Assembly (NCBI RefSeq): GCF_019510245.1
Contig: NZ_JAEKKT010000136.1
Coordinates: forward strand, 1 to 64,000
DNA from: Streptomyces sp.
GTDB taxonomy: Bacteria; Actinomycetota; Actinomycetes; Streptomycetales; Streptomycetaceae
Reading direction: 5' to 3'
DNA: 64,000 nt
The notes under the pieces were generated by a model. It ran no database searches and was not told the origin of the DNA. It saw only the letters and a list, made by a program, of their open reading frames with translations. The position numbers and the translations under genes were made by a program. Below, in pieces: positions 44,734 to 54,574 of this stretch (the first letter of the stretch is position 1; each line of letters starts with the position of its first letter).

Positions 44734-45390
44734 GTGACGGACTCGGACACGACCGACTTCATACAGACCACCCGTACGTCCTACGACACGATCGCCAAGG
44801 ACTACTCCGCCGCCTTCCCCGGGGTACCCGACCTCCCTGTAGACATGTCCATGATCGCCGCCTTCGCCGCGCTGGTGAAGGCGAACGGCACCGCCCCCGT
44901 GGCCGACCTGGGCAGCGGCCCCGGCGACATCACGGCCCACCTGAACGACCTGGGTGTCCAGACCTTCGGCATCGACCTCTCGCCCGCCATGGTCACCCTG
45001 GCCCGCGAGGCCCACCCCGCCGTGCGCTTCCACCGGGGCTCCATGACCTCCCTGGACCTGCCCGACGAGACCCTCGGCGGGATCCTCGCCCTGTACTCGA
45101 TCATCCACATCCCCGACGACCACCTCCCGGCGACCTTCGCCGGCTTCCACCGCGTCCTGGTCCCCGGCGGCCACGTCCTGCTGGGCTTCCAGAAGGGCGA
45201 GACGCCCGGTCTGCACCTCACGGAGCGCTTCGGCCACGAGATCGACCTGCGCTACTACTGGCGCCCCGCGTACGCCGTGGGCGACATGCTCGCCAAGGCG
45301 GGCCTGGACGTGGCGGCGACCCTGATCCGGGAGCCGGTGGGGTCGGAGAAGATGCCCCGGGCGTTCGTCCTGGCCCGCAAGCCGGGCTGA
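44734..45390 (+). CDS. Class I SAM-dependent methyltransferase
   Basis: Protein of 218 aa. Motif I ADLGSGPGDITAHLNDLGVQ, then TFGIDLSPAMVTLAREAHP, VRFHRGSMTSLDLPDETLGG, LALYSIIHIPDDHLPATFAG and VLVPGGHVLLGFQKGE: the UbiE/Methyltransf_11/25 pattern. Substrate unknown. GTG at 44734 (VTDSDTTDF) is chosen; TAGCGT 14 nt upstream could be a -10 of a leaderless message. Divergent from the M20 gene. Confidence 0.87.
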   Translation: MTDSDTTDFIQTTRTSYDTIAKDYSAAFPGVPDLPVDMSMIAAFAALVKANGTAPVADLGSGPGDITAHLNDLGVQTFGIDLSPAMVTLAREAHPAVRFHRGSMTSLDLPDETLGGILALYSIIHIPDDHLPATFAGFHRVLVPGGHVLLGFQKGETPGLHLTERFGHEIDLRYYWRPAYAVGDMLAKAGLDVAATLIREPVGSEKMPRAFVLARKPG

Positions 45391-45462
45391 GCGGGCACCG
45401 CGGCGCGGGGCGCGAGGACGAACGCACGGGGACGCGGGGCGCCGGGACGGGCGCGCGGGGCG

Positions 45463-46551
45463 TCACTCCTGGGTACGTTGCACGCACCCGGTGACGACGT
45501 CCCGCAGGTTCCCGCTGCCCTCCAGGAGCTCCCGCTGCTCGTCGGCACCGTTGCCGCGCCGCAGCAGCAGCCCGACGGCCTCTTCCACCGCCGTCAGGTC
45601 GCCGCTGTCGACGAGGGCGTCCCGGGTGTGCGCGAGCAGTGCCTCCAGTACGGCGGGGGCCGCCCGGGGCCGCAGGGTGGCGGGGTCGAGCAGTTCACCG
45701 CCGAGCCCCGACCGTGCGGCCCGCCAGCCGGCCAGCCGCTGCAGCCCCACCCCGTGGTCGACGGGTTCCCGCCCGGCCCGCCACTCCCGCGCGGCCGTCT
45801 CCACCAGCGCGCGGGCGAGGGTGGCCACGAGTACGGCGATCTCGGCGCGCAGGCAGACGTCCGCGACCCGGATCTCCACGGTCGGATAGCGCCGGGCCAG
45901 CCGGGCGTCGAAGTAGACCATCCCCTCGTCGAGGATGACGCCGGTGGCGACCATGTCCGCCACCAGCCGGTGGTAGCGCTCGGCGGAGCGGAACAGCTCG
46001 GTGGGACCGGAGGACGGCCAGCGCGCCCACACCCGGCTGCGGTAGCTGGCGTAGCCGGTGTCGGTGCCCTGCCAGAAGGGTGAGTTCCCGCTGATCGCGA
46101 CGAGCACCGGCAGCCACGGCCGTACCCGGTCGAGCACCTCCACCCCCTCCTCGTCGGACTCCACGGCAACGTGCACGTGGCATCCGCACACCAGCTGCTC
46201 CCGGGTGGCGATGCCGTACTGCTCGGCCAGCCACTGGTAGCGCGGGTTCACACTGATGGAGGGGCTGACGGGCAGCGGCGAAGTGGCGAGCGCGACCACG
46301 GCACACCCGAGGTCCCCGGCGAGCCGGGCGGCCTCCTTGCGACACCGGCTGATCTCCTCCCCCAGCTCCGCCATGTCCGACTGCGGATGGGTGGCGAACT
46401 CCAGCATCTGCCCGTAGAGCTCCTTCTCGAACACGTCCTGCCCCGGATCCACCAGCGAGGCCCGCGCCAGCACGGCCGCGGCCGACGCCTTGGGCTCACC
46501 CGTCTCCGGGTCCACGAGAAGGAGCTCTTCCTCCACTCCGACGGTACGCAC
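45463..46551 (-). CDS. Carboxylate-amine ligase, glutamate-cysteine ligase family 2 (YbdK-like)
   Basis: GCS2-type ATP-grasp-like ligase of 362 aa. It starts VRTVGVEEELLLVDPETGEP, the canonical family N terminus. VFEKELYGQMLEFATHPQSD, CGCHVHVAVESDEEGVEV, ISGNSPFWQGTDTGYASYRS and YFDARLARRYPTVEIRVADV follow. YbdK proteins have weak gamma-glutamylcysteine synthetase activity; the real role in mycothiol-producing actinomycetes is unclear. GTG at 46551. Confidence 0.92.
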   Translation of the reverse strand: MRTVGVEEELLLVDPETGEPKASAAAVLARASLVDPGQDVFEKELYGQMLEFATHPQSDMAELGEEISRCRKEAARLAGDLGCAVVALATSPLPVSPSISVNPRYQWLAEQYGIATREQLVCGCHVHVAVESDEEGVEVLDRVRPWLPVLVAISGNSPFWQGTDTGYASYRSRVWARWPSSGPTELFRSAERYHRLVADMVATGVILDEGMVYFDARLARRYPTVEIRVADVCLRAEIAVLVATLARALVETAAREWRAGREPVDHGVGLQRLAGWRAARSGLGGELLDPATLRPRAAPAVLEALLAHTRDALVDSGDLTAVEEAVGLLLRRGNGADEQRELLEGSGNLRDVVTGCVQRTQE

Positions 46552-46825
46552 GTGAGGCCGCCCTCCATCCGCGCCGCGCCCGTACGCGGCAGGCTGTACC
46601 CCCCGACTTCCCAGGCGGAGCGAGGGGACACCTGCCACTGCACGCGCCCCGCCCCCGCGATTCCGTCTCCGTCCGCGACAACGTGTCCACGCGGCGCCCG
46701 ACCGGCTCGATCTCCCTCAGACCACGTTCAATCCCTTTGCACCACCGAGCAGATCGCCCCTAGCGTGCAAGTGCCCAGGAACCGTGCGCCAGGGCGGCGT
46801 GCCACACGGACGAGGAGCAGTCGCC

Positions 46826-47198
46826 ATGGGGACCATGGTCTCGGTGAGGGGCTGGCTGGAGTGTGACGACGAGCAGCTGGCCCGGATCAAGGAGATCGTG
46901 GAAGCAGACGATCCGGAGCGCACCTACAGCGGGGGCTGGGCCTTCCCCGCTCGGCAGTACAACTGCATCAGGTGGGCCTTCTACGGGGGCGACATCCGCG
47001 CGGTGTCCCTCGGCTGGTTCGAGGAGAGGTTGCGTCAGATCGCCCGGATCCCGGCCTCCCACCCTGATGACGAGTACGACGAGAGGCCCCGGGGGCTGTT
47101 TCTGGTCAGCCATGACGTCGACGGCATGAGCGAGGGTCCACAACGGCGGTCTGGTGATCGGCCGCCCGGATGGGGACTACCACTACCTCGACGCCTAG
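46826..47198 (+). pseudogene. Frameshifted hypothetical gene
   Basis: Starts at an ATG with GAGGAG 8 nt upstream (MGTMVSVRGWLECDDEQLAR). It runs in frame through YSGGWAFPARQYNCIRWAFY and RPRGLFLVSHDVDGMSE. The natural ending VHNGGLVIGRPDGDYHYLDA-stop (47196-47198) is one frame away, so a few bases are missing near 47138. In the original frame translation continues into unrelated sequence to 47614. Family unknown to me, conserved in Streptomyces. Confidence 0.65.
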
Positions 47199-47256
47199 CC
47201 GGACACGGCCGAGCGTCTGGTCGCTCCGGCCCGGATGACCGCCGCCCGAAGCGGCC

Positions 47257-47405
47257 TCACTTCCACGGCGCGTTGAACGCCCGCCCCGGTACCGGCTTGG
47301 CGATCAGGGCGATCGGGACGAAGAAGCTGACCTGGCCGATCACGAACATCAGGGTGGCGAGGGCCTTCAGCTCGTACACCTCGGCCGCCTGCGCGTACAG
47401 CTCGT
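47257..47405 (-). pseudogene. C-terminal relic of a small membrane protein
   Basis: The reverse strand reads ELYAQAAEVYELKALATLMF, then VIGQVSFFVPIALIAKPVPG and RAFNAPWK-stop: one amphipathic and one membrane helix. No start codon or further homology is visible upstream, where the oxidoreductase relic begins on the other strand. Confidence 0.45.
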
Positions 47406-47425
47406 CGGGGCCGGCCGGCTCGCTC

Positions 47426-47526
47426 CGGTGGTCGACCGGGCGTACCCGCTGGCCGACGCGGCCGCGGGCGTCCGGCACATGGAGCAGGGGCACGCCCGCG
47501 GCAAGGCCGTGGTCTCCGTCGCGTGA
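47426..47526 (+). pseudogene. C-terminal relic of quinone oxidoreductase/zinc-type alcohol dehydrogenase
   Basis: The plus strand reads VVDRAYPLADAAAGVRHMEQ, then GHARGKAVVSVA-stop, the standard C terminus of MDR-family NADP oxidoreductases (substrate-loop AAxAHRxMExGHxxGKxVL). The remaining 280 or so residues are absent. Confidence 0.65.
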
Positions 47527-47585
47527 TCCGAGGTGGTCCCGGAACCGGTGCGGCCGGGCGCGCCCGTCTCCGCCCGCGGCCGCGG

Positions 47586-48473
47586 TCACGGCCCGGTGGT
47601 CGCCGTCCGGGTGAGGCGGGCGCGGAGGCGGGCGGCGTCCTGGACGGGTGGGAGGCCGTAGGCGGCGCGGTACTCGCGGTTGAACTGGGTGGCGCTGACG
47701 TAGCCGACGGCCTGGGCGATCTGGGCCGCCGAGGCGTCGCCGGCGAGCAGGCGGCGCCGGGCCTCCTGGAGCCGCAGGTGCTTCTGGTAGCGCAGCGGGC
47801 TCATGCCGGTGGCCGACTTGAAGTGCCGGTGCAGGCCGGCCGGGCTCATGTGCGCCACCGCCGCGATCTCGTCGATGCCGAGCGGCTCGGTGAAGCGGGC
47901 ACGGATCCAGCGGGCCACCTCGCGCACCCGGGTCGCGGTCGAGTCGGCCAGCGACCACTGGCGCAGGACGGGGCCGAGGGAACTGCGCAGCAGCCGGTAG
48001 AGGATCTCGCCCTCGATGCGGGCGGCGAGCGGGCGGATGTCCTCGGGGGCGTCGAGGAGTTCGACCCAGCGGGTGACCGCGTCGGCGAGTTCGGGCGGCA
48101 TCGGCGCGGCGACGTGCGCGGCCGGGGTCGACGGGGCGCCCTGGCCGGTCTCGTCCAGCTCCAGCAGCAGTTCCGTGAGCGGCTCACCGTCGAGATGCAG
48201 GGAGGCGGACCGGTACGGCACCTGCTCCAGGTCGGCGGTGACGGGCAGGTCGATGGTGGTGAGGAGCATCTCGCCGGGGCGGGCGACCCGGATCAGCTCA
48301 CCCGCGGTGGTGCGTTTCGTGCCGCTGCCGACGAAACAGATCATCGGTTCGTACAGCAGGTGGGCGGGCTCGACCGGCTCGTCCACCGAGGCCAGGGAGA
48401 GCCGGGGAACCGCGGTGTCCGTGCCCTGTCCCACGCAGTGCCGGTCGACGGCCGCGACGAGTCGGTCCAGCAC
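47586..48473 (-). CDS. AraC-family transcriptional regulator (AraC_N type)
   Basis: Protein of 295 aa. The N-terminal AraC_N sensor domain contains HLLYEPMICFVGSGTKRTTA and YRSASLHLDGEPLTELLLEL. The C terminus has two HTHs: LGIDEIAAVAHMSPAGLHRH, then FKSATGMSPLRYQKHLRLQE, and AAQIAQAVGYVSATQFNREY. GTG start at 48473. Divergent from the aldo-keto reductase gene across an 87-bp gap, a common pairing in which AraC controls the reductase. Confidence 0.9.
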   Translation of the reverse strand: MLDRLVAAVDRHCVGQGTDTAVPRLSLASVDEPVEPAHLLYEPMICFVGSGTKRTTAGELIRVARPGEMLLTTIDLPVTADLEQVPYRSASLHLDGEPLTELLLELDETGQGAPSTPAAHVAAPMPPELADAVTRWVELLDAPEDIRPLAARIEGEILYRLLRSSLGPVLRQWSLADSTATRVREVARWIRARFTEPLGIDEIAAVAHMSPAGLHRHFKSATGMSPLRYQKHLRLQEARRRLLAGDASAAQIAQAVGYVSATQFNREYRAAYGLPPVQDAARLRARLTRTATTGP

Positions 48474-48491
48474 AGCGCACTCCGTCCCTGA

Positions 48492-49574
<1,083 letters not shown>

Positions 49575-49617
49575 TCCCGCAGCCGTCGGGGCGCGAGAGC
49601 CCGGCGCGCCCGGAGTC

Positions 49618-50757
49618 CTAGGCGGGGCTCGTCACCGCCGCCAGCCGGTGGACGTCCTTCGCCGTCCCGGTGACCCCGGAGAGGAAGCCCTGGGCGCGCG
49701 GGGAGGCGTTCGCCGTCAGCCAGGCGGGGTCGATGTCGCAGACGGCCACGCGGACGCCCGTGCCGACCAGGGCGAGGGGGAGGGTGTGCACGACCGTCGA
49801 GGGGAAGCTGAGGATCGTCCGGCCGATGGGGCCGCGGCGGGCGATGAGCTCCAGGGGGAGGTCCGGGCGGACTATCTCCAGGCCGGTCTCGGCGGCCAGG
49901 CGGTGGAGTTTCTCGGTGCTCTCGCGGCGGTGCGCGAAGTAGCGGGTCGCGCCGTGCGCCTTGGCGAGGGTCTGGACGGCCTCCAGGTAGCGGTCGCCGT
50001 CCACGACGCCCGTCTCCACCAGGGAGGTGCCGACCATGTCGGCGCCCTTGGTGATGCGCGGCGGGCCGAAGCGGGCGCGGGTCCAGCCGAAGTCGTTCGC
50101 GGTGACCGTCACGCCGGCCGGCGTCTCCGTCATCGGCATGGAGGAGAAGACCTCCACCCGGCGGTGGGCGCTCGGGGTGAGGCGGCGGCGGGCGGAGGAG
50201 GAGACCGGGGCGAAGAGCAGGTCCCGGGCGCCGGGCCGGCCGCCCTTGCGGTGCCAGCGGACCAGGCGTTCGCCGCGCGCCAGCTGGGCGACGAACTCCA
50301 TCGTGGCCGTGCCGTCGTCGACCACGACCAGGTCACGGGCGCGGGTGATGGTCAGCAGCAGTTGTACGTAGCGGGAGAACGGGTCTCCCATGACGATGCG
50401 GTCGGCCCGGCGGAGGGAGCCCGCCAGGCCGCCGATCGTCTGGAAGGGGGCGGCGGTGCCGCCCCGCGCTTCCTCCCAGCGGACCCGGTGTCCCTCGTCC
50501 CGGGCCAGGTCCGCCATGCGGCGCAGCTGGCCCCGGGTCATGGGGTCCGTCGGGGACAGGACGACGATCGTGAGTTCCGCGCCGGGTGCAGATATGCCGG
50601 ACGCCGGGCGCCGTACCTGGCTGGGTACGGCCGGCCCGGGGTCCGCCGCCCCGCGCAGGGCGTGGACATGCGCCCACTCCAGCACGTTCAGCAGCTGCAC
50701 CGGACTCTCGACGAAGGCGAGGGTGTGGGGGCCGGGCTTCCCGGCGCGGGGGCTCAT
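49618..50757 (-). CDS. Sialyltransferase/polysialyltransferase-like glycosyltransferase of ulosonic-acid cluster
   Basis: Protein of 379 aa. The start HTLAFVESPVQLLNVLEWAH and the central RRADRIVMGDPFSRYVQLLL, then VVVDDGTATMEFVAQLARGE resemble GT52/polysialyltransferase-type enzymes that use CMP-activated nonulosonic acids. A downstream THRE-like FAHRRESTEKLHRLAAETGL segment and the D-D-G motif fit the GT-B fold. It is the last gene of the GT-neuA-neuB-GT run, so a transferase for the CMP-sugar made by its neighbours is likely. ATG at 50757 chosen; GTG at 50787 is possible. Confidence 0.7.
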   Translation of the reverse strand: MSPRAGKPGPHTLAFVESPVQLLNVLEWAHVHALRGAADPGPAVPSQVRRPASGISAPGAELTIVVLSPTDPMTRGQLRRMADLARDEGHRVRWEEARGGTAAPFQTIGGLAGSLRRADRIVMGDPFSRYVQLLLTITRARDLVVVDDGTATMEFVAQLARGERLVRWHRKGGRPGARDLLFAPVSSSARRRLTPSAHRRVEVFSSMPMTETPAGVTVTANDFGWTRARFGPPRITKGADMVGTSLVETGVVDGDRYLEAVQTLAKAHGATRYFAHRRESTEKLHRLAAETGLEIVRPDLPLELIARRGPIGRTILSFPSTVVHTLPLALVGTGVRVAVCDIDPAWLTANASPRAQGFLSGVTGTAKDVHRLAAVTSPA

Positions 50758-50804
50758 CGACGTACGACCGTCCCGTCGTCGTAACACATCAATCAGGCTC
50801 GGAC

Positions 50805-51740
50805 TCAGACCTGGACCGGCTCGCCGGCGGCCGCGGCGATCTCCGCCTCGGCGACGACACCGGTGACGCGGCGCAGCTTCTTCATCGGGCCGAGCTCGGA
50901 GTCGTAGACCTTCTTGACGCCGTCACCGAGGGAGGCCGAGATGGTGCGGATGTCGCGGACCAGGCGGACGAGGCCCTGCGGCTCCACGGAGGCGGCCTGG
51001 TCGGAGCCCCACATGGCGCGGTCGAGGGTGATGTGACGCTCGACGAAGGTGGCGCCGAGCGCGACCGCGGCGAGGGTGGTCTGCAGGCCCGTCTCGTGGC
51101 CGGAGTAGCCGATCGGCACGTTCGGGTACTCCTTCTCCAGCGTGTTGATCACGCGGAGGTTCAGCTCCTCGGCCTTCGCCGGGTAGGTGGAGGTGGCGTG
51201 GCACATGAGGATGTTCTCGGAGCCGAGGACCTCGACCGCGTGGCGGATCTGCTTCGGCGTCGACATGCCCGTGGAGAGGATGATCGAACGGCCGGTCGCG
51301 CGCAGCGCCTTCAGCAGCTCGTCGTCCGTGAGGGAGGCGGAGGCCACCTTGTGGGCGGGGACGTCGAACTTCTCCAGGAAGGCGACGGCCTCGGTGTCCC
51401 ACGGGGAGGCGAACCAGTCGATGCCCTTGGTCCTGCAGTACTCGTCGATCTGACGGTACTCGTCCTCACCGAACTCCACGCGGTGGCGGTAGTCGATGTA
51501 GGTCATGCGGCCCCAGGGGGTGTCGCGCTCGATGTCCCACTGGTCGCGCGGGGTGCAGATCTCCGGGGTGCGCTTCTGGAACTTGACGGCGTCACAGCCG
51601 GCCTCGGCGGCGACGTCGATCAGCTTGAAGGCGTTCTCCAGCTCACCGTTGTGGTTGATGCCGATCTCGCCGCAGATGTAGACGGGCTTGCCCGGACCGA
51701 CCTCACGGGAACCGAACGTGCGCAGGCGGGAGTTGCTCAT
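50805..51740 (-). CDS. neuB: Nonulosonic acid (Kdn/Neu-type) synthase, NeuB family
   Basis: TIM-barrel enzyme of 311 aa condensing PEP with a hexose or its 6-phosphate. Motifs: VYICGEIGINHNGELENAFK, AGCDAVKFQKRTPEICTPRD, PAHKVASASLTDDELLKALR, ILSTGMSTPKQIRHAVEVLG, ILMCHATSTYPAKAEELNLR, IGYSGHETGLQTTLAAVALG and TFVERHITLDRAMWGSDQAA. The C-terminal SAF (antifreeze-like) domain of most NeuB proteins is missing. No neuC (GlcNAc epimerase) is present, so Kdn, the sugar of S. coelicolor teichulosonic acid, is a better product guess than Neu5Ac. Confidence 0.93.
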   Translation of the reverse strand: MSNSRLRTFGSREVGPGKPVYICGEIGINHNGELENAFKLIDVAAEAGCDAVKFQKRTPEICTPRDQWDIERDTPWGRMTYIDYRHRVEFGEDEYRQIDEYCRTKGIDWFASPWDTEAVAFLEKFDVPAHKVASASLTDDELLKALRATGRSIILSTGMSTPKQIRHAVEVLGSENILMCHATSTYPAKAEELNLRVINTLEKEYPNVPIGYSGHETGLQTTLAAVALGATFVERHITLDRAMWGSDQAASVEPQGLVRLVRDIRTISASLGDGVKKVYDSELGPMKKLRRVTGVVAEAEIAAAAGEPVQV

Positions 51741-51755
51741 GACTGTGGGGTGTCC

Positions 51756-53006
51756 TTACTTCGGGAGGGAATCGAGAGAGGGGCCGAGGATCCAGCTGGC
51801 GATCTCTCGGATCGCGCCGTCACCGCCGGGGAGGGTGGTGACCGCGCGTGCGGCGCCGCGTACGACGTCGTGGGCGCTCGCGACCGCCACGGGCCAGCCG
51901 GCTACGGCGAAGCACGGGAGGTCATTGACGTCGTTGCCGACGTAGAGCACGCGCTCGGGGGCGATGCCCTGCTCCTCGCACCACTGCTTGAGTGCGAGGT
52001 CCTTGCGGTCGATGCCGTGCAGGACCGGAATCTGTAGCTTCCGGGCCCGGGCGGCGACGACCGGGTTCTGCTCCGTGGAGAGGATCAGCATCTTCAGCCC
52101 GCTCTTGCGCAGGGCGGCGATGCCGAGTCCGTCGCCGCGGTGCACGGAGACGAACTCCTTTCCATCGGCGTCGATCAGCACCCGGTCGTCGGTCTGGGTG
52201 CCGTCGAAGTCCAGTACGACCGCGTCGACGTCGTCGGCGGTCGGCAGCGCGCCGGGGCGGTCCGCGTCGAAGAGCGGGGCCAGGGCGCGGGCGCGCGCGA
52301 GCTCGTGCGGGTCGTCGATCTCCAGGACGCGCGCGGGGTCGGTCCGCACCAGTTCGGTGTGGCCGAAGAAGCGGTGCTGGTGCTCTCGGAAGCCGTCGGC
52401 GCGCATCGCGTAGGCGGCGCCGGTCTCCAGGAAGTCCTGGGGGCGGTCCTGGCGGCGCGGGCGGAACGACTTGTCGTGGTTGACGCCGAAGCCGCCGCTG
52501 GCCGAGGCCTCGTCGGCGCCCACCGGCACCGGGGCGTGCACCTCGTCGCGCCAGACGAAGCCGTGGAAGGGGGCGACGGTCAGGGCCGTGTCGGCGCCGT
52601 TGTCGACGATCGCGCCGGCCACCCCGTCGATGTCCTCGCGGACGATGAACGGGCTGGTGCACTGCACGAGGAGGACGACGTCGACCGGGGCGCCGTGCAG
52701 CGCCTCGTGGGCGTCCATGGCGTGCAGGACGGCGGCCTCGGAGGTGGCGGTGTCACCGGCGATGGCGGCGGGGCGCAGCACGACCTCGGCGCCGGCGGAG
52801 CGGGCGGCGGCGGCGATCGCCTGGTCGTCGGTGGAGACGACCACGTCGGTGACCAGGCGGGAGGCGACGCACTCGCGGACCGCGCGGGCGACCAGCGGGA
52901 CACCGCCGACCGGGGCGAGGTTCTTCGCGGGCACGCCCTTGGAGCCGCCCCGGGCGGGGATCACGGCGAGGACGCGGGGCACTACGGCCCCTTCGGGGTG
53001 AGACAT
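51756..53006 (-). CDS. neuA: Acylneuraminate/Kdn cytidylyltransferase fused to HAD phosphatase
   Basis: Two-domain protein of 416 aa. N-terminal CMP-sugar synthetase: VLAVIPARGGSKGVPAKNLA, PLVARAVRECVASRLVTDVV, VDVVLLVQCTSPFIVREDID. From about residue 250, a KdsC/YrbI-type HAD domain: VLDFDGTQTDDRVLIDADGK, LKMLILSTEQNPVVAARARK and RVLYVGNDVNDLPCFAVAGW. The nucleophile loop DFDGT is intact with an unusual Q where L is typical. The HAD half could remove the 9-phosphate before activation, as in known Kdn-9-P phosphatases (inference). It ends 15 bp before neuB. Confidence 0.92.
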   Translation of the reverse strand: MSHPEGAVVPRVLAVIPARGGSKGVPAKNLAPVGGVPLVARAVRECVASRLVTDVVVSTDDQAIAAAARSAGAEVVLRPAAIAGDTATSEAAVLHAMDAHEALHGAPVDVVLLVQCTSPFIVREDIDGVAGAIVDNGADTALTVAPFHGFVWRDEVHAPVPVGADEASASGGFGVNHDKSFRPRRQDRPQDFLETGAAYAMRADGFREHQHRFFGHTELVRTDPARVLEIDDPHELARARALAPLFDADRPGALPTADDVDAVVLDFDGTQTDDRVLIDADGKEFVSVHRGDGLGIAALRKSGLKMLILSTEQNPVVAARARKLQIPVLHGIDRKDLALKQWCEEQGIAPERVLYVGNDVNDLPCFAVAGWPVAVASAHDVVRGAARAVTTLPGGDGAIREIASWILGPSLDSLPK

Positions 53007-53053
53007 CGGCTCTGTTCCTTCGGCAACTGAAGCTTGGCGCGGGATCCGGTCGC

Positions 53054-54376
53054 TCACAGCTCTCCCATTCGTCGGATCACGGGGGCCACCCGCTGGACGC
53101 CGTGGCGGTAGGCGCCGCGTGCGGCCCGGCGCACGATCTGGCGGACGGGGCCCGGGGCCCTGTCGGCGGCGGGCGCGCCCGGGAGCGGGACGCCGTCGGG
53201 GCCGAGGTGGTGGCGGGCGAGGATGCCGGGCAGGTAACCGGACGCGGTCTCGGGTGTGTAGTACGGGTTCAGCGGCGGCAGGCCGCCCGGCCGTGCCAGC
53301 AGCTTCGCGATGCGCTCGCGGGCCGCGTCGAAGGCGGTGGCGTAGCTGCCGTCGGCAGCTACGCCCTGCCGTGAGACCCACTCGGCGTCGGGCACCGGGC
53401 GGTGTCCGGCGTCGAGTTGGTCCCAGGAGGCGAGGCAGCCGGAGCCGACGAAGTGGTGGTTGCCGAGCGCCTCGCGGATGCCGAGGTCGGTGAGGACCAC
53501 GGTGGGGATCCGGCGGTGCAGGGACTCCAGGGCGGCCGTCGAGCTCATCGTGACCAGGAGGTCGGTGCGGTCGAGCACCTCGCCCATGTGCCCGTAGACG
53601 AGGCGGAAGTTGGCGGGCACGTCCTTGCCCTGGACCAGCTTCTGGTACGGCAGTTCCTCGATGTGGGTGGTGTGCTCGCCGGGCTTGGAGCGCAGCTTGA
53701 GCAGCACCTCCCGCTCGGGGTGCCGGCGGGCGTGCTCGATCAGCCGGTTGAGCAGGTAGGTACGGTCCTTGCGGCTGTCCGGGACCGAGGGCTGGGCGGC
53801 GAACACGACGGTGTAGGGGTCGTGTTCACCTTCGTACGGCTCACCGCCGAGGAAGGGCAGCGCGACCTCGGTCACCGACGAGGAGTCGGCGCCGACCCCG
53901 TCGTACACGGCCCGGAACCGCTCGGCGTCCTGGCGGGAGTTGGCGAGGACGAGGTCCGCGCCGTGCCGCAGCAGCAGACCGTCGGCGAGCTTCTCGTAGA
54001 CGACCCCGACATAGCCGGTGACGACCACGGGCCGCTTCTCCCGGCCGGCCCAGGCGCTGCGCAGCCCGTGCAGCATGGCCTGCGTGCCGCCGCCGACGAG
54101 GGAGAGGACGAGTATGTCGTACGACTGCTGGTCCATCTCTCTCAGGAACTCGACGGCCGTGACCTCGCGGAGCGAGTCCGCGTGGACGCCGACCTCCTGG
54201 AGCTGGCGGGCGGTCGGGGTGGCACGGCCGCGCAGGAGGTAGCCGTCGAGCCGGACGTCCGAACTGTCGGTTTCGTTGGGAATCAGGCGCTTCGCGGTGA
54301 GCGCCCCCCACTTCCACCGGGTGTCGGAATCCGCCAGGACGGCCACCCGCAGGGACTTCGTTGCACTTGCTGGCAC
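53054..54376 (-). CDS. Putative glycosyltransferase (DUF6716 type) of glycopolymer cluster
   Basis: GT-B-like protein of 440 aa. LRVAVLADSDTRWKWGALTA opens the Rossmann fold. It continues KRPVVVTGYVGVVYEKLADG and EVLLKLRSKPGEHTTHIEEL, and a sugar-nucleotide-binding second half has TDLLVTMSSTAALESLHRRI, then PTVVLTDLGIREALGNHHFV. The C terminus is basic and may bind membrane. GTG start without SD; TAGCGT at 54382-54387 suggests a leaderless message. It is first gene of the operon leading to neuA and neuB, with a PHO-box-like element just upstream. Confidence 0.8.
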   Translation of the reverse strand: MPASATKSLRVAVLADSDTRWKWGALTAKRLIPNETDSSDVRLDGYLLRGRATPTARQLQEVGVHADSLREVTAVEFLREMDQQSYDILVLSLVGGGTQAMLHGLRSAWAGREKRPVVVTGYVGVVYEKLADGLLLRHGADLVLANSRQDAERFRAVYDGVGADSSSVTEVALPFLGGEPYEGEHDPYTVVFAAQPSVPDSRKDRTYLLNRLIEHARRHPEREVLLKLRSKPGEHTTHIEELPYQKLVQGKDVPANFRLVYGHMGEVLDRTDLLVTMSSTAALESLHRRIPTVVLTDLGIREALGNHHFVGSGCLASWDQLDAGHRPVPDAEWVSRQGVAADGSYATAFDAARERIAKLLARPGGLPPLNPYYTPETASGYLPGILARHHLGPDGVPLPGAPAADRAPGPVRQIVRRAARGAYRHGVQRVAPVIRRMGEL

Positions 54377-54405
54377 ATCGAAGACGCTAGGAAGCCATTC
54401 CGAGG

Positions 54406-54438
54406 AACTCCCGAACCCGAATCCAACAAAAGGTTAAC
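54406..54438 (-). promoter_or_regulatory. PHO-box-like direct repeats upstream of GT-neuA-neuB operon
   Basis: The reverse strand reads GTTAACC-TTTT, GTTGGAT-TCGG, GTTCGGG-AGTT: three 11-nt units phased like PhoP direct repeats (consensus GTTCACC-N4), 30-62 bp before the start codon. Confidence 0.6.
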
Positions 54439-54490
54439 AACACGTCTCCGGATGGGGAATCAGCTCGGGATAAGCCCTCAAAATCGGCCG

Positions 54491-54530
54491 GTTCACAGCT
54501 TCGCCACGTGTCGTTCACCTCGATTCAAGG
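54491..54530 (+). promoter_or_regulatory. PHO-box direct repeats upstream of GT2 gene
   Basis: GTTCACA (54491) and GTTCACC (54513) are exactly 22 nt apart, with intervening unit CGCCACG-TGTC and a trailing TTCAAGG at 54524. This gives four 11-nt phased units, one a perfect PhoP consensus heptamer, 45-84 bp upstream of the start. Confidence 0.7.
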
Positions 54531-54574
54531 CGACAGTCAAGACGGATGACGGGCGTCCGCCTAACGTCCTCCAC

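Noticed and set aside
47199..47614. Extension of the hypothetical gene from 46826 to 47614
   Set aside because: After residue about 105 the frame is unrelated Arg/Pro-rich sequence, while the natural ending lies one frame away at 47196-47198.
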